In this document: in pieces, positions 60,414 to 64,000 of the stretch | Layout: every line of letters begins with the position of its first letter | Position numbering within the stretch: the stretch's first letter is position 1 | Origin: Sporobacter sp942492735 | GTDB taxonomy: Bacteria > Bacillota > Clostridia > Oscillospirales > Oscillospiraceae | NCBI GenBank assembly: GCA_942492735.1 | Contig: OW818648.1 | Coordinates: 2,728,001-2,792,000, forward strand | Direction: 5' to 3' | DNA length: 64,000 bases | Notes under the pieces: model-generated | Databases searched by the model: none | What the model was told of the DNA's origin: nothing | Seen by the model: the letters and a program-made list of their open reading frames with translations, nothing else | Position numbers and translations under genes: made by a program

Positions 60414-61645
60414 TCCTGAGCCGCTCCTTTTGTTTTGGCGTTGTTTTCCATGAGTTCGGATAAGCCTTCAATCCGGGTCAGATACTGTTCACTGGAAAAG
60501 TTTCTCGGGTCAGCCTGATCACCGTCGAAGCCGACAACGGGAATTCCCAGATCCTTGCGAAACCGTCGCTCCATTTCGGGCATATACCCGCTCCAGGGCT
60601 TGCAGCTGCGGTTGTAGTTCACCAAAACGCCGTCAACGTTATTTTCGCGGCAGATGCCTTCACGCCACTCTACTCCGGTTTCAATACAGACGGAATTTGG
60701 CGCCTTGCAGTACGCCCTCGCCATTTCATCCATATTGTTATAAACAAAGCCGAAAGCAGGCGCATAGACGATGGCCGTGGTGTTGATGCCATGATTTTTC
60801 AGAGGTTTAAATAGGTCCTGAAGGTTAGGCCAGCAGGGAATGCCTTCGAACATGATACGATGACGCTCCTCATAGCGCCAGGTGGAGGTGCCGTTCTTGA
60901 CGGCCTCCTCATATTCCGCAGCAAGCTGCTCCAGAGCTTTCGCGGCTTCAGGCTTGCAACGTGAAGTAACAACGACTGCCAAGTGATTGAACAGGTCGAA
61001 CCCACTCAGAGGCGAAGGTGAATACTGGCAGTAGGAGCATGCCTTGAGCCATGCTTTTGAGGTACGGTTTGCGTTCTGACACACCTCTTCAAAACGCGTT
61101 TCGTCCCATTTCCTGCCTGAGACTTTTTCCAGCTGCCGAATAGCCTCGTCGAACTGTCCGCGAATGTACGCAACACGGGCATCGCTGACGGTGGTCTCGT
61201 TGTTGTAGGGGATGTCGATCATAATGAGTGGTATATGGCGCATACGAGCAATGTTTTCATACCATTTCGTCATGCAGTTGCAGATATTGTTGCAGCAGAG
61301 AAGAAAATCCGGCTGCGGCATGGGCTTTTCAGCGCATTCCGCTCCCGCTGCGTAAGCCAGGCTGATGCGGGCGTATCCGCAAATATCATTGGAATACCCC
61401 AAGCCTTCCGCTATTTCGCACATCCGCTGCCCGCCATGTTTGGCGGCAATAGCCGCGGCCTGGTTTTCGGGATAGACGACAGACAGCCCAAGCGTCTCGG
61501 CGATCTCCGCAGGAAATTTCGAAGAAGACCAGCCCACAGGCTCTCCGCGCTTTTTTGCGTCCCAGGCGTTTTGGTATACCTTGTCGACGATTTCCCGCAT
61601 AACTTCATTTGCCGGTTTCACAGCAGTTCCGATGACATCAGACAT
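60410..61645 (-). CDS. 2-Hydroxyacyl-CoA dehydratase alpha subunit (canonical)
   Basis: A 411-residue HgdA/LcdA/HadB-like subunit. GYSNDICGYARISLAY (Cys89), FLLCCNNICNCMTKW (Cys117-124) and VNYNRSCKPWSGYMPEM (Cys348) supply the cluster ligands. IPLIMIDIPYN and VGFDGDQADPR are further conserved segments. The ATG at 61645 has AAGGAG eight bases upstream; a GTG at 61654 would overlap that site. It is cotranscribed with the activator (gap 12 bases) and the beta gene. It performs radical dehydration of a 2-hydroxyacyl-CoA after one-electron priming by the activator. Confidence 0.94.
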   Translation of the reverse strand: MSDVIGTAVKPANEVMREIVDKVYQNAWDAKKRGEPVGWSSSKFPAEIAETLGLSVVYPENQAAAIAAKHGGQRMCEIAEGLGYSNDICGYARISLAYAAGAECAEKPMPQPDFLLCCNNICNCMTKWYENIARMRHIPLIMIDIPYNNETTVSDARVAYIRGQFDEAIRQLEKVSGRKWDETRFEEVCQNANRTSKAWLKACSYCQYSPSPLSGFDLFNHLAVVVTSRCKPEAAKALEQLAAEYEEAVKNGTSTWRYEERHRIMFEGIPCWPNLQDLFKPLKNHGINTTAIVYAPAFGFVYNNMDEMARAYCKAPNSVCIETGVEWREGICRENNVDGVLVNYNRSCKPWSGYMPEMERRFRKDLGIPVVGFDGDQADPRNFSSEQYLTRIEGLSELMENNAKTKGAAQE

Positions 61646-61657
61646 CGTATTCACTCC

Positions 61658-62476
61658 TTACTGGTTATCAGCTTTCATTTGGTTCGGGGTACTTTTTAAT
61701 ACTTTCTCATAAGCATAAAGTGCCGCACCGATTGCTCCGACATACTGAGAAAGGGGCGAGGTTGTTATCTCAATCCCGATTTCCTTTTCCAGAGCTTTAC
61801 GGACGCCGCCATTTTGCGCAACGCCGCCGTTCATCACAACGCGTGGAACAACGCCGACCCGTTTCACAAGACCGGAAATGCGGCTCGCGACCGACCGGTT
61901 GATACCGTCGATAACATCTGCGCGATCAGCCCCTCCCGAGAGCTGGGAAATGACCTCTGATTCAGCAAAAACAGTACAGGTGGAACTGATCTCAACTCTA
62001 TTTGTTGACAGCGCGCCCTGGGTCTCCAAATCCTCCACCTTAATCTCCAGAATCCGAGCCATAACATCCAAAAATCGTCCGGTGCCGGCTGCACACTTGT
62101 CGTTCATGACGAAGTTTTCCAGTATTCCATTGGTACCAATCCTCATGACCTTCGCATCCTGACCGCCAACATCTATGACCGTGTGGGCGTCGGGGAAGAG
62201 AAAACAGGCACCTTTTGCATGACAGCTAAGCTCACTCATCTCGGAATTGGATATCTTACAAGTATTCCGGCCATAGCCTGTGGAGAGTATATAGCTGAAA
62301 TCCTCCAGTCTCATTCCTGAACTGTCTAAAAGCTGCCGGACCACACGCTCAGGGCCGGAGGTTCCGGTTCCGATGGGTATCAAGGATTTTTCGAGGAGTT
62401 CAGTTCCGTTTTTTATAATTATGCATTTTGAAGATGTTGAGCCCACATCGATCCCCATTGTAAAAATATCATTCAT
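61658..62476 (-). CDS. 2-Hydroxyacyl-CoA dehydratase activator ATPase (HgdC/HadI family)
   Basis: A 272-residue ASKHA-fold ATPase. GIDVGSTSSKCIII and VIDVGGQDAK form the phosphate-binding loops, and VMNGGVAQNGGV the adenosine part. Cys128 in NDKCAAGTGRF and Cys167 in SSTCTVFAESEV bind the single [4Fe-4S] that bridges the homodimer. ATP hydrolysis drives one low-potential electron into the dehydratase. It lies between the TetR gene (11 bases upstream) and the alpha subunit. It is the only activator in the window, so it may also serve the island dehydratase at 47-50 kb. Confidence 0.96.
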   Translation of the reverse strand: MNDIFTMGIDVGSTSSKCIIIKNGTELLEKSLIPIGTGTSGPERVVRQLLDSSGMRLEDFSYILSTGYGRNTCKISNSEMSELSCHAKGACFLFPDAHTVIDVGGQDAKVMRIGTNGILENFVMNDKCAAGTGRFLDVMARILEIKVEDLETQGALSTNRVEISSTCTVFAESEVISQLSGGADRADVIDGINRSVASRISGLVKRVGVVPRVVMNGGVAQNGGVRKALEKEIGIEITTSPLSQYVGAIGAALYAYEKVLKSTPNQMKADNQ

Positions 62477-62487
62477 TCTTCATGTCC

Positions 62488-63123
62488 TCAAAGGCCTTTC
62501 GTTGTGCTTATGCCTCTATATCCTGTTAATTCGCATTCATGGTATCCGCGCAGCAGTTTTTCGACATGCGACTTTAATGCATAGGTCAGATTGTAGTTCC
62601 CGTTATGAATACACCAGTCATAGACTTGTCCGCGCACAGAGATCATAAAAAATCGCGCCATGTCTTCCGGCGTATCACCGGGGCGGAATTCACGGCAAAA
62701 CAGACCATATTCCATCAATCCGGGCAGAATCCGCAAAATCCCTCTTTCAGTGCTCCTGTCAAAGCATTTATTGTTGGAATTGTACAGGATACTTGTCAGT
62801 GAAATACTGGTAATCTGGGAGCAGTATCGGGCGTAATGCTCAAAGAAGCACATGATCCTTTCGCCCGCGGTTTTCTGAATCAGCTCAGGAAAAACCGTAT
62901 TCTCAAAATATTCATCCGCAAGATAATAGGTCTCATAAAAAACGTCCATCTTGGATGCGTAGTAGTGATAAAACGTCCCTATGGAGACGTCGGCGGCCCG
63001 CACGATATCTCGGACTCTGATGTTTTCAAAGCCACGCTCATCAAGCAGCTTCAAGGCCGTATTGAAAATGTGAAGCTTCGTCTCTTCCGCCTGATCTTTC
63101 CGGCTCTTTTTGTCTTCGCCCAT
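62488..63123 (-). CDS. TetR-family regulator of the dehydratase/CoA-transferase locus
   Basis: A 211-residue TetR protein. The helix-turn-helix region ENIRVRDIVRAADVSIGTFY then HYYASKMDVF (about 28-58) is typical; the C-terminal ligand domain is helical. The ATG at 63123 has GAGGGGGCGG upstream; a start at 63153 is possible. It is the first gene of the minus-strand dehydratase operon and is divergent from a CoA-transferase gene. A 27-bp near-perfect palindrome between them is its likely operator, so it probably represses both directions until an acyl-CoA or acid is present (inference). Confidence 0.9.
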   Translation of the reverse strand: MGEDKKSRKDQAEETKLHIFNTALKLLDERGFENIRVRDIVRAADVSIGTFYHYYASKMDVFYETYYLADEYFENTVFPELIQKTAGERIMCFFEHYARYCSQITSISLTSILYNSNNKCFDRSTERGILRILPGLMEYGLFCREFRPGDTPEDMARFFMISVRGQVYDWCIHNGNYNLTYALKSHVEKLLRGYHECELTGYRGISTTKGL

Positions 63124-63220
63124 CTGAATACCGCCCCCTCGTGTTTGTCCCATTATAACAGACCTTCGTATTCCTGCCAATAAAAAAGGGCGCCGTCAGC
63201 AAATAAATGGAAACTAGTGC

Positions 63221-63249
63221 TTGAAGTGGTATAAACAGTATGGTACACT
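63221..63249 (+). promoter_or_regulatory. Candidate promoter of the CoA-transferase gene
   Basis: TTGAAG (63221-63226), 17 bases, TACACT (63244-63249), 64 bases before the start and just upstream of the palindrome. Confidence 0.4.
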
Positions 63250-63265
63250 ACAAGCGAATAATTCA

Positions 63266-63292
63266 CAGAACAAGTTCAATGAACCTGTTCTG
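63266..63292. promoter_or_regulatory. Probable TetR operator palindrome
   Basis: Two 13-bp arms around one central base, reading CAGAACA-A-GTTCA and TGAAC-C-TGTTCTG, with one mismatched pair. Its place between divergent tetR and CoA-transferase genes, downstream of the candidate promoter, fits a repressor site. Confidence 0.6.
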
Positions 63293-63312
63293 AATATAAT
63301 GGGAGGTACGCG

Positions 63313-64000
63313 ATGGTCAGATTTATTTCGGCAATTGAAGCGGCACGACGAATCCCAGATGGGGCAACACTCGGTGTTGCCGGCATGGGCCTGTCCGGAT
63401 GGGCCGAAGAGGTCGGCTGCGCCATCCGGGACAGCTTTCGTGAGACGGGGCATCCTTGCAATCTCAGCCTGAAACAGGGAAGCGCCATGGGAGACTGGAA
63501 GGACCGCGGCGTCACCAGGCTCGGGGAAGCTGGCCCCGGTCTGATCACGCGTTGGTCCGGTGCTCACATCGGGTCGGCTTACACGCTGCGCGACATGGCT
63601 GTGAAGAATCAGCTGCAATGTCATTGCCTGCCGCAGGGTATCATCGTCAACCTTTGGCGGGAAATCGCCGCGGGGCGCCCGGGCCTTTTGACCAAGGTAG
63701 GTCTTGGTACCTTTATAGACCCGCGCATCGAAGGCGGAAAAATGAATGACTGCACCACGGATAATCTTGTGGAGTTGGTGGAATTTCAAGGCGAGGAATA
63801 CCTGTTCTTTAAGAGCTTCCCGCTTGACGTCGCGCTTCTTCGGGGCACAACCGCGGACGAAAACGGCAATATATCCTTTGAGCACGAGAGCATTCTCAAC
63901 GAGGGTATGGCAGTTGCGACAGCTGCAAAAAATAGCGGCGGTATCGTGATTGTCCAGGTAGAATACCTTACCAAAAATGGGACGCTGAATCCCAAGGATG
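63313..64000 (+). CDS. Propionate/acetate CoA-transferase-like protein (3' end outside window)
   Basis: Partial; the first 229 residues are visible. It resembles the alpha half of Pct/YdiF family I CoA-transferases: IPDGATLGVAGMG, SLKQGSAMGD, PQGIIVNLWREIAAGRPGL, TKVGLGTFIDPR, YLFFKSFPLDVALLRGTTAD, ENGNISFEHES and KNSGGIVIVQVEYL. The catalytic Glu of this family lies in the C-terminal half, beyond the edge. TGGGAGG precedes the ATG. Next to a dehydratase and activator it would charge a 2-hydroxy acid with CoA, as Pct does for lactate in the acrylate pathway. The substrate is inferred only. Confidence 0.9.
   Translation, partial: MVRFISAIEAARRIPDGATLGVAGMGLSGWAEEVGCAIRDSFRETGHPCNLSLKQGSAMGDWKDRGVTRLGEAGPGLITRWSGAHIGSAYTLRDMAVKNQLQCHCLPQGIIVNLWREIAAGRPGLLTKVGLGTFIDPRIEGGKMNDCTTDNLVELVEFQGEEYLFFKSFPLDVALLRGTTADENGNISFEHESILNEGMAVATAAKNSGGIVIVQVEYLTKNGTLNPKD

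Overview
The window is typical of an anaerobic, low-to-mid-GC Gram-positive bacterium of the class Clostridia, probably near the Oscillospiraceae. This is an inference from content. It has a CIRCE-controlled groESL operon, a TPP riboswitch with a transcription terminator, many intrinsic terminators, a heterodimeric ABC exporter, a PucR regulator, and oxygen-sensitive 2-hydroxyacyl-CoA dehydratases with their ATP-dependent activator. No ribosomal RNA, CRISPR array or intact transposase gene was seen.

Layout. 0-13 kb: the end of a lytic transglycosylase gene, a MarR-regulated heterodimeric ABC exporter, a large membrane-anchored surface protein of unknown function, a CDF zinc exporter and a four-domain CoA-disulfide reductase/rhodanese/TusA/DsrE fusion. 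13-19.4 kb: an SDR oxidoreductase and a thiamine salvage operon (cytX-thiM-thiE-HAD-thiD, minus strand) under a TPP riboswitch, with thiN just upstream. 19.5-26.3 kb: an orphan AraC-type response regulator, a TetR regulator, small proteins, a TRAP transporter, an integrase remnant and tRNA-Gln. 26.4-43.3 kb: housekeeping genes: metY, a two-component system, a ComEA-like protein, a D,D-carboxypeptidase-like protein, a beta-propeller lipoprotein, a permuted NlpC/P60-like protein, groESL, a lipid kinase, an RNA methyltransferase, a DUF362-ferredoxin protein, and smr-dfr-thyA.

43.3-57.2 kb looks like a genomic island. An intact tRNA-Ser(CGA) stands at its left end. A copy of the tRNA 3' half, starting in the anticodon loop, together with its downstream flank lies 13.66 kb further on. 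A broken tyrosine recombinase sits just inside that right end. The island carries a CapA-like protein, a PucR regulator, an unusual 2-hydroxyacyl-CoA dehydratase pair, a family III CoA-transferase and a complete Opp/Dpp-type ABC transporter. One dehydratase subunit has lost all three expected iron-sulfur cysteines, and the island has no activator gene of its own.

57.2-64 kb: a citC remnant, a CoA-transferase lacking the family's catalytic glutamate, and a second, canonical dehydratase set (tetR-activator-alpha-beta, minus strand). This set is divergent from a propionate CoA-transferase-like gene that runs off the right edge. It resembles the acrylate-type route, in which a 2-hydroxy acid is activated by CoA transfer and then dehydrated through a ketyl radical. 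The activator here (61658-62476) is the only one in the window and may serve both dehydratases.

The intergenic DNA holds at least four dispersed palindromic repeat families.
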